A stretch of DNA of 32,850 nucleotides from an uncultured Clostridia bacterium (lineage in GTDB: Bacteria; Bacillota; Clostridia; Christensenellales; Aristaeellaceae), in contig CAMENN010000023.1 of assembly GCA_945928315.1 (NCBI GenBank), positions 1 to 32,850 on the forward strand, given 5' to 3'. The notes under the pieces are model-generated. The model saw only the letters and a list, made by a program, of their open reading frames with translations. It ran no database searches and was not told where the DNA came from. How positions within the stretch are numbered: the stretch's first letter is position 1; every line of letters begins with the position of its first letter. Positions 24,116-32,063 of this stretch are shown here, in pieces. A program made the translations under genes and the position numbers.

Positions 24116-24144
24116 GTGGATTCCTCCGTCGTTCATTTTTCTTT

Positions 24145-24173
24145 ATTATAGCACACTTTTCCCTCCGCTGACA
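24145..24173 (-). promoter_or_regulatory. Promoter of the membrane protein-recO-cobB operon
   Basis: On the minus strand an extended -10 TGCTATAAT (TATAAT at 24145-24150) lies 17 bp from a weaker -35 TGTCAG (24168-24173), about 30 bp before the start codon. Confidence 0.75.
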
Positions 24174-24370
24174 GGGCAACCTTCGCTTCCGGGGAATAAA
24201 TTCAGCCTGCCGTTTTCCGGCCCGGCCTTCATTTTCCCTCCCGATTTGCAGCTTGCATGCAACCATGGAGGTCGATTTATGCAGAAAAACGGGTCCGCGC
24301 AGCTTCCGGACTGACCGCCGTGAATTTTTGGAGAACCGCACATTTTTCTTTATATTCTTTGAAAAAAGTC
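24174..24370. other. Intergenic stretch between divergent promoters
   Basis: About 200 bp of more AT-rich sequence than its surroundings. Short open frames exist but have no convincing start and ribosome site, and no element of family A or B is present. Confidence 0.5.
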
Positions 24371-24399
24371 TGTACAAACCGGAAAAACCGTGCTATAAT
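24371..24399 (+). promoter_or_regulatory. Promoter of the 55-residue membrane protein gene
   Basis: TGTACA (24371-24376) and an extended -10 TGCTATAAT (TATAAT at 24394-24399) with a 17-bp spacer, giving a leader of about 80 nt. Confidence 0.8.
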
Positions 24400-24486
24400 A
24401 CGACTGCTTCAAGGGAAGGCCGCCGGTCAGTGGGGCGCTTCCCCATCCTGCAACTTTTTGAAAGATTTGAAAGCGAGGCTATTCTC

Positions 24487-24654
24487 ATGGTGACTGTTCT
24501 GTTTGTTGTTCTGGTTCTCGTCGGCTTCAGCAAGATGCTCTCCGTGCTGGACAACCAGCGGATCTCTTCTTCCGTGAGCGACTATCTGCGCAACGAGTAC
24601 CGCGTGAGCGACGCGCGCCACAGCATGACGCTGTCCGCCCTGCGCAACCTGTAA
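24487..24654 (+). CDS. Small single-helix membrane protein, 55 residues
   Basis: Unknown function. The N-terminus is one hydrophobic helix (MVTVLFVVLVLVGFSKML), then about 37 polar residues with acidic and basic charges (LDNQRISSSVSDYLRNEYRV, then a Ser/Arg/Leu tail). The gene is bracketed by a good promoter and a clear terminator, so it is a stand-alone transcript. The ribosome site before the ATG (GCGAGG) is moderate. The open frame continues upstream to 24253, but the promoter lies inside that extension, so the short form is chosen. Confidence 0.65.
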   Translation: MVTVLFVVLVLVGFSKMLSVLDNQRISSSVSDYLRNEYRVSDARHSMTLSALRNL

Positions 24655-24682
24655 TCCGCGCACAGGTCACAGAGCCTGTCAT

Positions 24683-24711
24683 GGCCGCCGGTCTTCCGGC
24701 GGTCTTTTTTT
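24683..24711 (+). terminator. Intrinsic terminator of the small membrane protein gene
   Basis: Stem GCCGCCGG-TCTT-CCGGCGGT followed by CTTTTTTT, a textbook intrinsic terminator about 30 bp after the stop. Confidence 0.93.
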
Positions 24712-24717
24712 GCTGTC

Positions 24718-24761
24718 AAACGGAAAAGCGGAGCCGCCTTCCGATGGAAGGACAGCTCCGC
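24718..24761 (-). terminator. Terminator of the NahK-like kinase gene
   Basis: On the minus strand GCGGAGC...GCTCCGC encloses an inner CCTTCC-ATC-GGAAGG hairpin and is followed by TTTTCCGTTT. A further stem (TTTGAAGG...CCTTCAAA, 24797-24822) lies between it and the gene and may stabilise the transcript end. Confidence 0.75.
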
Positions 24762-24862
24762 AGTCTGCCAAAGAATAAAGAGCAGCTCCGGGGCCGTTTG
24801 AAGGAGCCACAGCCCCTTCAAATGCCATCCGCTGCGGCTGCATGCCGCCATGCAGCGACAGC

Positions 24863-25960
24863 TTACGCGTTTTTGACGATCTCCATCATCGCGTCCCACT
24901 TCTTCTCCATGTCCGCAACGAGCGCGAACTGCGTCCGCGCGCGGTCGAGGTTGTGGCCCTCGCGATGCACCTTGAAGTACTTGTCGCCGTTCAGGTGGTC
25001 CGCCAGGAAGCGCATGCCGCACTCGAGCGTCATCAGCTTGGCGCCCATCGGCAGCAGCTCGCGCTCGCGCGCACAGAGCGCCGCCCCGGCCTCGCTGAGA
25101 TAGCCCTTGACGAATGCCTCAAACATCGGCAGCGACAGCGACACCTTCGTCAGGTCGCGCTCGTCCTCCGCGGCGGTGTTCGCGCCAAAACGGATCGAAT
25201 CGCCGAAGTCATACGCCGCCAGGCCCGGCATCACGGTGTCTAGGTCAATCACGCAGACGCCCCGGCCTGTCGCCGCGTCCAGCAGCACGTTGTTGAGCTT
25301 GGTGTCGTTGTGCGTCACGCGCAGCGGGATCTCGCCCGCCGCGCGTGCGCGCAGCAGCGTGCCCGTCTCCTCGCCGCGCTCCATGCAGAAGGCCAGCTCT
25401 GGACCGACCTCGCCCAACCGTCCCGCATCGTTGCGGCGGACGGCGTCTTCAAGCTGGCGGTAGCGCGCGGGCGTGTTGTGGAAGTCGTGGATGCTCTCGT
25501 GCAGCGTCGAGGCGTCGAACCCGCCGAGCTGCCGCTGGAACCGGCCGAACGCCGCGCCGGAGAGCGCGAATAGCTCCGGTGTATCCGGCAGGTCGCGGGA
25601 GATCGTGTCCTCGATGAACAGGTACACGCGCCAGAGCTGGTTGTCCGCATCGGTGTAGCTGTGTCCGCCGTCCACGCTCTCCACCAGCGTCAGCGTCTCG
25701 CGCGTGGGATCGCCGCCCTCGCTTTCGATGACGCCGCGCAGGTACGCCGTCACTCGCTCGATGTTCTCGATGACCCCCTCCGGGTCCGGGAAGACGTAGC
25801 GGTTCACCTTCTGCAGGATGTAGCGCACGGGCCGCGCCGCGCCGGTTTCCACGCTCACACAGAACGTGTCGTTGATATGTCCGTTTCCATAGGGCGCGAT
25901 GTGCTTCTCCCCCTGCGCCAGCAGGAAGTGGGACGCAACCTCATAGGCTCTCTCGTACAT
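24863..25960 (-). CDS. N-acetylhexosamine 1-kinase-like phosphotransferase (NahK/LnpB-like)
   Basis: A 365-residue kinase of the aminoglycoside-phosphotransferase fold. It strongly resembles bifidobacterial NahK along its length as I remember it: IAPYGNGHINDTF near the start, YILQKVN, AAFGRFQRQLGGFDAS, catalytic loop VTHNDTKLNNVL, metal-binding CVIDLDTVMPG, YDFGDSIRFGANTA and LECGMRFLADHLNGD. NahK makes N-acetylglucosamine or N-acetylgalactosamine 1-phosphate in host-glycan salvage. The start at 25960 (MYERAYEV) follows AAAGGGG. It has its own promoter and terminator. No lacto-N-biose phosphorylase or epimerase gene is beside it, so the true substrate is open. Confidence 0.85.
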   Translation of the reverse strand: MYERAYEVASHFLLAQGEKHIAPYGNGHINDTFCVSVETGAARPVRYILQKVNRYVFPDPEGVIENIERVTAYLRGVIESEGGDPTRETLTLVESVDGGHSYTDADNQLWRVYLFIEDTISRDLPDTPELFALSGAAFGRFQRQLGGFDASTLHESIHDFHNTPARYRQLEDAVRRNDAGRLGEVGPELAFCMERGEETGTLLRARAAGEIPLRVTHNDTKLNNVLLDAATGRGVCVIDLDTVMPGLAAYDFGDSIRFGANTAAEDERDLTKVSLSLPMFEAFVKGYLSEAGAALCARERELLPMGAKLMTLECGMRFLADHLNGDKYFKVHREGHNLDRARTQFALVADMEKKWDAMMEIVKNA

Positions 25961-25999
25961 GAAATACCCCTTTCCCCTTGTGTTCTCAGGCTTGTATTG

Positions 26000-26028
26000 A
26001 GTATACCGTGTTCGCAAGGTGCTGTAAA
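26000..26028 (-). promoter_or_regulatory. Promoter of the NahK-like gene
   Basis: On the minus strand TTTACA (26023-26028) and TATACT (26000-26005) are 17 bp apart, about 40 bp before the start. The -35 lies just after the barstar stop codon. Confidence 0.75.
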
Positions 26029-26034
26029 GCCCCA

Positions 26035-26301
26035 TTATGCGCGCTCGACATGCAGGCAGGGATTCTCCTGCTGCGCGTCCTCCAGCACGCAAAGAAGCCG
26101 CGGCAGAACCGCCGCCGTCTCGCCCTTTACGCCCTGTGCGCGCACGATGAGGCGCGTCGGCTGCGCGATCTCGCCCAGCGCGTCGTGCAGCGCGTCGAGG
26201 TTGCGCCCGTAATACGCCGGCAGGCGCAGCATGTATTGCAGGTAGATGTGCAGCGCGGCGACCGTTTCGATGTGTTCAAGCTCCAGCGTGATCGTTCTCA
26301 T
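26035..26301 (-). CDS. Barstar-family RNase inhibitor
   Basis: An 88-residue cytoplasmic protein with the barstar fold and size. The segment LPAYYGRNLDALHDAL aligns with the barnase-binding helix: Asp36 and Asp40 match barstar Asp35 and Asp39, which plug the RNase active site; the usual Trp between them is His here. It follows the barnase gene by 12 bp, and its GAGGAGGG ribosome site begins right after the barnase stop, so synthesis of inhibitor is coupled to the RNase. Confidence 0.92.
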   Translation of the reverse strand: MRTITLELEHIETVAALHIYLQYMLRLPAYYGRNLDALHDALGEIAQPTRLIVRAQGVKGETAAVLPRLLCVLEDAQQENPCLHVERA

Positions 26302-26313
26302 GTGCGTCCCTCC

Positions 26314-26838
26314 TCACCAGGAAAAGAGGATGCTGAGCAGGTCGGCGATACCCAGCCCGTCGTCCTGCCCGCCCTGCTGCGGCTCGTCCCGGATGACCTG
26401 CACCTCGTCGAAAGAGGCGTAGTGGTCCTGCGTGTAGAACAGCAGGCCGTCGTTTGAAAAGATGACGCGCTCGCCGCCCCGGTAGCCGCCGTCGAAGCCG
26501 ATGTCGCACTCCGTATAGCTTCGGCCCTGCGCCTCGGGCAGCAGGCCCTCGTAATTGCCGAAGCGGTCCCCGCCGATGGACTTGCCCTTCGCGACCTTCC
26601 ACAGGTTCCCCTGGCTGGACACCCAGCCCAGCTTCTTCGCCTCGTTCTTCGTGATGTAGTTGCCCGGCAGCACGCCGTAGGCGTCGAGGTACACGCAGAC
26701 CTCCTCCATCGTGTCATACCAGCCGTCCGCCTCAACCGGGTGCTGCGAGGCGTACACCTCGATCGTCTCGCCCAGCGCGGGCGCTGCCGCGGCAAGCATC
26801 AGCAGCGCGCAGAGCAGCGCAGCCACAAGCCGTCTCAT
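26314..26838 (-). CDS. Secreted barnase-like ribonuclease
   Basis: A 174-residue precursor: signal peptide at 1-23 (MRRLVAALLCALLMLAAAAP, then ALG), then a guanyl-specific RNase domain. Active-site residues of barnase are all present: Lys64 in NYITKNEA (Lys27), Glu110 in YTECD (Glu73), Arg120 and Arg124 in YRGGERVIF (Arg83, Arg87) and His139 in TQDHY (His102). A tail of about 24 residues after the last strand (from about 151), Gln/Gly/Asp rich and ending LLSILFSW, is not found in Bacillus barnase. The ATG at 26838 follows GGAGGGGG. The barstar gene downstream protects the producer. Confidence 0.94.
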   Translation of the reverse strand: MRRLVAALLCALLMLAAAAPALGETIEVYASQHPVEADGWYDTMEEVCVYLDAYGVLPGNYITKNEAKKLGWVSSQGNLWKVAKGKSIGGDRFGNYEGLLPEAQGRSYTECDIGFDGGYRGGERVIFSNDGLLFYTQDHYASFDEVQVIRDEPQQGGQDDGLGIADLLSILFSW

Positions 26839-26883
26839 CCCATTCCCCCTCCTGCCGGGAAGCCCCGGCGCATTCTTTCCTGT

Positions 26884-26892
26884 ATTATAGCA
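26884..26892 (-). promoter_or_regulatory. Extended -10 promoter of the barnase-barstar operon
   Basis: The minus strand reads TGCTATAAT about 45 bp before the start codon. No good -35 box is seen, as may be expected with an extended -10. Confidence 0.7.
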
Positions 26893-26960
26893 TATCCGCG
26901 CAGATCGCGGGGCGATTTTCGGCCATGCGGACAAATTTGCCTTCCCAAGCGGTTTTTTCC

Positions 26961-26989
26961 TTTACGGATCGGGACAGCGGCGCTATAAT
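26961..26989 (+). promoter_or_regulatory. Promoter of the MATE transporter gene
   Basis: TTTACG (26961-26966) and TATAAT (26984-26989) are 17 bp apart, divergent from the barnase promoter. Confidence 0.78.
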
Positions 26990-27033
26990 ACGTTTCGGCG
27001 GCCCGTCCGCCGGACCACAGAAGGAGGCATTTC

Positions 27034-28359
27034 ATGAACAAGGACCTCACGGTCGGCAAGCCGCAGACCGTGCTCTGGCAGTTCTGCCTGCCGCTGCTGG
27101 GCAGCATCCTCTTCCAGCAGCTCTACAACATCGCCGACAGCCTCGTCGCGGGCAAATTCATCGGCGAAAACGCGCTGGCCGCTGTGGGCAACGCGTACGA
27201 GATCACGCTGATCTTCATCGCCTTCGCCTTTGGCTGCAACATCGGTTGCTCGGTCGTCGTCTCGCGTCACTTTGGCGCGCGCCGCTACAGCGATCTGCGC
27301 ACGGCTGTCTCCACGACGTTCATCTCCGTGGGCGTGCTCTGCGCCGTGCTCATCGGCGCGGGGCTGCTGCTGCTCACGCCGATGCTGCGCCTGATCAACA
27401 CGCCGGAGAGCCTGATGGACGACTGCCGGCTCTACCTGATCATCTATCTGCTCGGCCTGCCGTTCCTCTTTTATTACAACGTGGCGACGGGCATCTTCTC
27501 GGCGATGGGCGACTCCCGCACGCCGTTCATCTTCCTGGCGATCTCCTCCACGGCGAACATCCTGGTGGACATCCTCTTCGTGAGCGCCTTCCGGATGGGC
27601 GTGGCGGGCGTGGCCTGGGCAACGTTCCTGTGCCAGGGCGTCAGCTGCGTGCTGGCGATGCTATATGTGCGCCGCCGCCTGCGCGCGCTGCCGGACGACG
27701 GTCCGCACAGGCGCTTCAGCCTCGCCGCGCTCAGAAGCATCGTGCACATCGCCGTGCCCAGCACGTTCCAGCAGAGCTTCGTCTCCGTGGGCAACATCAT
27801 CATCCAGTCCGTCATCAACGGCTACGGCCCCAGCGTCATCGCGGGCTATGCCGCCGCCATCAAGCTGAACAACCTGGTCATCACCAGCTTCACGCAGCTG
27901 GGCAACGGCATGAGCAACTACACCTCGCAGAACCTGGGCGCCGGCCGCACGGAGCGCATCCGCGAGGGCTTCACCGCGGGCCTGCGCATGGTGTTCGCGC
28001 TCTGCGTGCCGGTCATCGCGCTCTACTTCCTCTTCCCGCGCGGCCCGATCGGCCTGTTCATGGAGGAGGCCTCCGCCGAGGCCATGAAGACCGGCGTCAA
28101 TTTCCTGCGCATCGTCTCCCCGTTCTATCTGGTCGTGAGCATCAAGCTCATCGCCGACGGCATGCTGCGCGGCGCGGGCCGCATGCGCGAGTTCATGATC
28201 GACACGTTCACCGACCTCATCCTGCGCGTGGGCCTGTGCATCGTGTTCTCCTCGCTCTTCGGCGTCATCGGCATCTGGTGCGCGTGGCCGGTCGGCTGGG
28301 CCATCGGCACGGCGCTCTCGGCGCTGTTCTGCCTGCGGTATATGAAGTCGCTCCGGTAA
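27034..28359 (+). CDS. MATE-family efflux transporter
   Basis: A 441-residue integral membrane protein with about 12 helices in two similar halves, as in MATE exporters that move cationic drugs or metabolites out in exchange for sodium or protons. Family segments include the N-terminal WQFCLPLLGSILFQQLYNIA, DSLVAGKFIGENALAAVGNA, and the second-half start VPSTFQQSFVSVGNIIIQS. AAGGAGG precedes the ATG. It is a single-gene unit with its own promoter and terminator. No local regulator is obvious; the MarR gene downstream has a separate promoter. The substrate cannot be told. Confidence 0.94.
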   Translation: MNKDLTVGKPQTVLWQFCLPLLGSILFQQLYNIADSLVAGKFIGENALAAVGNAYEITLIFIAFAFGCNIGCSVVVSRHFGARRYSDLRTAVSTTFISVGVLCAVLIGAGLLLLTPMLRLINTPESLMDDCRLYLIIYLLGLPFLFYYNVATGIFSAMGDSRTPFIFLAISSTANILVDILFVSAFRMGVAGVAWATFLCQGVSCVLAMLYVRRRLRALPDDGPHRRFSLAALRSIVHIAVPSTFQQSFVSVGNIIIQSVINGYGPSVIAGYAAAIKLNNLVITSFTQLGNGMSNYTSQNLGAGRTERIREGFTAGLRMVFALCVPVIALYFLFPRGPIGLFMEEASAEAMKTGVNFLRIVSPFYLVVSIKLIADGMLRGAGRMREFMIDTFTDLILRVGLCIVFSSLFGVIGIWCAWPVGWAIGTALSALFCLRYMKSLR

Positions 28360-28367
28360 GCAGATCC

Positions 28368-28397
28368 GCCCCTCCCGCTCCGGGAGGGGCTTTCTTT
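28368..28397 (+). terminator. Intrinsic terminator of the MATE gene
   Basis: Perfect 9-bp stem GCCCCTCCC/GGGAGGGGC with a 5-nt loop, then TTTCTTT, 8 bp after the stop. Confidence 0.92.
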
Positions 28398-28399
28398 GG

Positions 28400-28418
28400 C
28401 CCCAAATGGCATTTGGGG
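28400..28418. promoter_or_regulatory. Palindrome upstream of the marR promoter
   Basis: CCCCAAAT-GGC-ATTTGGGG, a perfect 8-bp inverted repeat, lies 10 bp before the -35 box. It could be a second hairpin behind the MATE terminator or a regulator site. Confidence 0.45.
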
Positions 28419-28425
28419 GGAAATT

Positions 28426-28457
28426 TTGTTGACAGCTCATCAATTTTGCGGTATGAT
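28426..28457 (+). promoter_or_regulatory. marR-adh-aldh promoter with probable MarR operator
   Basis: Consensus -35 TTGACA (28429-28434) and -10 TATGAT (28452-28457) are 17 bp apart. An 18-bp near-palindrome TTGTTGA-CAGC-TCATCAA (28426-28443; one mismatched pair) covers the -35 box. Size, symmetry and place fit autorepression by the MarR protein encoded next. Confidence 0.78.
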
Positions 28458-28516
28458 ACCCGGGTTGAGCGCGCGAACCCCTTCGCGCAATCCCTTCAAT
28501 CCGACGGAGGTGCCCC

Positions 28517-28996
28517 ATGGAGGACAACCGCTTTGAGCTGTTTTGCAGCCTGACCGGCAGCGCCGCCAAGTCCATTGCAAGGCTCAAGGCCGCGCGGATG
28601 GACGAATTTCATCTGACCGCCGCGCACACCCAGTGCCTCTGCCTGCTGCTTGAATCCATGCCCGCAGGGCTGACGCAGACGGAGCTGGCCCGGCGCATCG
28701 GCATGGACCGCGCGCAGGTCTCCCGCGTGCTGCGCGCCCTGCGCGAGCGCGGCTACCTGCCACAGAGCGAGGCATCCGGCTACAAGCACCGCTATACGCT
28801 CACAGAGGCCGGGATGGCCGCGGCGCGCCAGGTGCAGGCGATCGTCACGCAGGTGCACGCCTACGTCAGCGAGGGCATTCCCCGCGAGGATCTGCTCTGC
28901 TTCTACCGCACCTTCGAGCGCATTGCACTCCGGCTGGAAAGCGCCGTCACGCTCTTTGGCACCCCTTCCTCCGCCGCCACCGAAAAAGCGAGGTAA
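28517..28996 (+). CDS. MarR-family transcriptional regulator
   Basis: A 159-residue winged-helix regulator. The recognition region is LTQTELARRIGMDRAQVSRV (about residues 52-71), followed by the wing LPQSEASGYKHRYTLTEAG; helices at both ends provide the dimer interface. ACGGAGG precedes the ATG. It ends 4 bp before the alcohol dehydrogenase gene, so it is the first gene of a three-gene operon and probably controls it in response to an aldehyde, phenolic or similar ligand. Confidence 0.92.
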   Translation: MEDNRFELFCSLTGSAAKSIARLKAARMDEFHLTAAHTQCLCLLLESMPAGLTQTELARRIGMDRAQVSRVLRALRERGYLPQSEASGYKHRYTLTEAGMAAARQVQAIVTQVHAYVSEGIPREDLLCFYRTFERIALRLESAVTLFGTPSSAATEKAR

Positions 28997-29000
28997 CCGC

Positions 29001-30215
29001 ATGAATCCATTTGAAACCCTCTTTTGCCGCGCCTATCAGCTCGTCTTCCGCGCGGCGCTGCCCCTTCTGCCCTATCGCGAGCCGGTCGAGCTGACCAGCC
29101 TGTCCGCCATCCCGCCGCTGCTTGCGGAAAAGGGCGTCGGCAGCGTGCTGCTGGTCACGGATCGCGGCGTGCGCAGCCTCGGCCTGACCGCGCCGCTCGA
29201 AACGGCGCTGGCCGCGCAGGGCATCGTCTGCACCGTCTACGACGGCGTGGTGCAGAACCCGACCATCGACAACGTGGAGGCGGGCCGCGCGCTCTACCTC
29301 TCCTCCGGCGCGCAGGCGATCATCGCCGTGGGCGGCGGCTCCGCGATGGACTGCGCCAAGGCTGTCGGTGCGCGCATCGCGCGTCCGAACAGGAGCGTGC
29401 AGAAGATGAAAGGCCTGCTGCGCGTGCTGCGCCGCACGCCCCTGCTGATCGCCGCGCCGACCACCGCCGGCACCGGCAGCGAGACGACCCTCGCCGCCGT
29501 CATCACGGACGCCAGGGCGCGCCACAAGTACCCGATCAACGACTTCGCGCTGATTCCGGACTACGCCGTGCTCGATCCGCAGCTGACCGCCGGCCTGCCG
29601 CCGCAGATGACCGCCACCACCGGCATGGACGCGCTCACGCACGCCGTGGAGGCCTACATCGGCCGCTCCACAACGAAGCTGACCCGCGCGATGGCCGAGA
29701 AGGCCGTCTGCCTGATCCACGACAACCTGCTCGTTGCCTATCAGGACGGTGGGAACATGCAGGCCCGCGAGAACATGCTCGAGGCGGCCTACTGCGCGGG
29801 CATCGCGTTCACGCGCTCCTATGTGGGCTATGTGCATGGCGTCGCGCACTCGCTGGGCGGGCAGTACGGCGTGCCGCACGGGTTCGCGAACGCCGTCATC
29901 CTGCCGTACTTCCTCGACGCCTACGGCGAATCCGCCGCGAAAAAGCTCGCGAAGCTCTCCCGCGTGTGCGGCGTATCGGCGCAGTCGGACGGCGATGCGC
30001 AGGCTGCAAAGGCGTTCATCGCGTGGATTCGCGGCATGAACGAGGCCATGCGCATCCCTGCGTCCATCCCCGAGATCCGCGAGGCGGACATCCCGCAGAT
30101 GGCCCGTCACGCCGCCCGCGAGAGCAACCCGCTCTATCCCGTGCCGCGCCTGATGAACGCGCGCGAGCTGGAACCCATGTACCGCCGTCTGATGTCCAAG
30201 GAGGCCCAGGCATGA
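29001..30215 (+). CDS. Iron-containing alcohol dehydrogenase (group III)
   Basis: A 404-residue NAD(P)-dependent dehydrogenase. It has the nucleotide-binding AIIAVGGGSAMDCAK, TTAGTGSETT, and the metal-binding region GMDALTHAVEAY followed by YVHGVAHSLGGQYGVPHG, which supplies the His ligands. It probably interconverts an alcohol and its aldehyde. The first residues (MNPFETLFCRAYQLVFRAAL) form an extra N-terminal helix common in this subgroup. The ATG at 29001 follows GAGG. Its stop overlaps the next start (ATGA), which couples it to the aldehyde dehydrogenase. Confidence 0.93.
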   Translation: MNPFETLFCRAYQLVFRAALPLLPYREPVELTSLSAIPPLLAEKGVGSVLLVTDRGVRSLGLTAPLETALAAQGIVCTVYDGVVQNPTIDNVEAGRALYLSSGAQAIIAVGGGSAMDCAKAVGARIARPNRSVQKMKGLLRVLRRTPLLIAAPTTAGTGSETTLAAVITDARARHKYPINDFALIPDYAVLDPQLTAGLPPQMTATTGMDALTHAVEAYIGRSTTKLTRAMAEKAVCLIHDNLLVAYQDGGNMQARENMLEAAYCAGIAFTRSYVGYVHGVAHSLGGQYGVPHGFANAVILPYFLDAYGESAAKKLAKLSRVCGVSAQSDGDAQAAKAFIAWIRGMNEAMRIPASIPEIREADIPQMARHAARESNPLYPVPRLMNARELEPMYRRLMSKEAQA

Positions 30216-31585
30216 ATGACGCTTCTCAGATTGTCGCCCGCCAGCGCGCGTATTTCGCCACCGGCGCGACGCTGCCTCTTTCCTTCCGCAAACAGGCGCT
30301 GGACGCCCTGCGTGCATCCATCCTGCGCCACGAGGCCGACATCAACGCCGCGCTCATGCAGGACCTGGGCAAGTCCGCCTCCGAGACGTACATGTGCGAG
30401 ACGGGCATGACCCTCTCCGAGCTGAGCTACATGCGCAGCCACATGGCCCGCTGGGCGCGCCGCCATCACGTTCTGACGCCGCTGGCGCAGTTTCCCTCCG
30501 ACAGCTTCACCGTGCACGAGCCCTACGGCGTCACGCTGATCCTCTCCCCGTGGAACTATCCGTTCATGCTCTGCATGGAGCCGCTGATCGGCGCGCTGGC
30601 TGCGGGCAACTGCTGCGTGCTCAAGCCCTCCGCCTATTCCCCCGCGACGGGCGCCGTCATCCGCACGATCGTCGCCGAATGCTTCCCGCCGGAGTATGTG
30701 ACCGTCGTGGAGGGCGGGCGTGCGGAGAATCAGGCGCTGCTCGAGCAGAAGTTCGACTACATCTTCTTCACCGGCGGCGTGAACGTCGGCCGCGAGGTCA
30801 TGCGCAAGGCCGCGGAGCACCTGACCCCTGTCTCGCTGGAGCTGGGCGGCAAGAGCCCCTGCATCGTCACGGCGGACGCGCGCATCGACGTCGCCGCCAG
30901 GCGCATCGCGTTCGGCAAGCTGCTCAACTGCGGACAGACCTGCGTGGCGCCGGACTACGTGCTCGTCGATCGCAGGGTCAAGGACGAGCTGATCGCCGCA
31001 CTGATCCGCCACATGACCGCGATGGCCGGCAGGGACGCGACGAAGAACGGCGAGTACGTCCGCATGGTGAACGAGAAGCACTTTGACCGCGTCTGCGGGC
31101 TGATCGACCCGGCGAAGGTCGTCTTCGGCGGCAGGAGCGACCGCGCGACGCTTCGGATTCAGCCGACGATCCTCGACAACGTGACCGCCGAGGATGCGGT
31201 CATGGGCGAAGAGATCTTCGGGCCGGTGTTGCCCATCATGACCTACGACAGCATCGACGAGGCGGAAAGGTTCATCAACGACCGCCCGCATCCGCTGGCG
31301 CTCTATCTCTTTACCGAGGACCGCGCCGTGCAGCAGCGCTTCCTCGACGCGGTGCCCTTTGGCGGCGGCTGCATCAACGACACGATCATCCACCTGGCCA
31401 CCAGCCGCATGGGCTTCGGCGGCGTCGGTCAGAGCGGCATGGGCAGCTACCACGGCAAGAAGAGCTTTGACACATTCAGCCATGAAAAGAGCATCGTGAA
31501 AAAGTCCACGCTCATCGATCTGCCCGTGCGCTACGCGCCGTACAGCAGGCTCAAGGACAGGCTGCTTCGGGTTTTCCTGCGATAA
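30212..31585 (+). CDS. Aldehyde dehydrogenase, class 3-like
   Basis: A 457-residue enzyme oxidising aldehydes to acids with NAD(P). Motifs: SPWNYPF and KPSAYSPATG for cofactor and substrate, FTGGVNVGREVM (Rossmann turn), catalytic Glu210 in LELGGKSP and nucleophile Cys244 in NCGQTCVAPDYV. Both positions and the length match class 3 enzymes, which act on medium-chain or aromatic aldehydes. The C-terminus is basic with hydrophobic residues (SRLKDRLLRVFLR), perhaps a membrane-contact tail. AAGGAGG precedes the ATG. With the alcohol dehydrogenase it can process an alcohol to an acid or run the reverse. Confidence 0.94.
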   Translation: MNDASQIVARQRAYFATGATLPLSFRKQALDALRASILRHEADINAALMQDLGKSASETYMCETGMTLSELSYMRSHMARWARRHHVLTPLAQFPSDSFTVHEPYGVTLILSPWNYPFMLCMEPLIGALAAGNCCVLKPSAYSPATGAVIRTIVAECFPPEYVTVVEGGRAENQALLEQKFDYIFFTGGVNVGREVMRKAAEHLTPVSLELGGKSPCIVTADARIDVAARRIAFGKLLNCGQTCVAPDYVLVDRRVKDELIAALIRHMTAMAGRDATKNGEYVRMVNEKHFDRVCGLIDPAKVVFGGRSDRATLRIQPTILDNVTAEDAVMGEEIFGPVLPIMTYDSIDEAERFINDRPHPLALYLFTEDRAVQQRFLDAVPFGGGCINDTIIHLATSRMGFGGVGQSGMGSYHGKKSFDTFSHEKSIVKKSTLIDLPVRYAPYSRLKDRLLRVFLR

Positions 31586-32063
31586 CCGGTCTGGTTCAGG
31601 GGGCTGTCAGGGTCTTCCGGCAAAAGTGAAGAGGATGTGTACCCGAAGGTTTCCAAAGAGGCCGGAGCCTTCCGCCCGCAGCACGGGAAAAAGGCAGGCG
31701 GAACGTCGGAATTTCAAAGGAACAGCTTGCTGCGACTATTGCAATTTCCGGACCGATCGGAAAGCCCTTTGGCGGTGCAAAGGCGCAGAGTCCAAGCTCA
31801 AAAGAGCCAGTTATTCTTAAGAAAGCCGCTTTATGGAGTGCTCGGAATTCGTCTGACAGCCCCATTCGTATGCAAAAACAGGAAGAGCTTCCAAGCGCTG
31901 GAAAACAATCGGGCACATGACTACGAATACGCACACAGCGGTTTTTCACCGTTGTGCGCGAGGAACATGGGCTGGATACCCGGGAAGAGGTCTGCGATCG
32001 GATTGCCAGGCACTTCGGGTTAATTGAATGATCAGCGGCTTGTCCCGGAGTATGATGAAGCAG
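31586..32063. other. Non-coding or decayed sequence downstream of the aldehyde dehydrogenase
   Basis: No gene with start and ribosome site is visible. The base composition is less GC-rich than in the neighbours. A short plus-strand frame, about 31925-32031, ends in a plausible protein-like tail (FTVVREEHGLDTREEVCDRI, then ARHFGLIE) just before a terminator; it may be the last part of a lost gene. The minus-strand frame across 31596-32234 is open but has no initiation site. A TTTCCG...CGGAAA inverted repeat lies near 31745-31765. Confidence 0.5.

Noticed and set aside
29024..30211. Extension of the aldehyde dehydrogenase frame to 853 residues
   Set aside because: The extra part overlaps the alcohol dehydrogenase in another frame and is Arg-rich nonsense; the ATG at 30212 has AAGGAGG.
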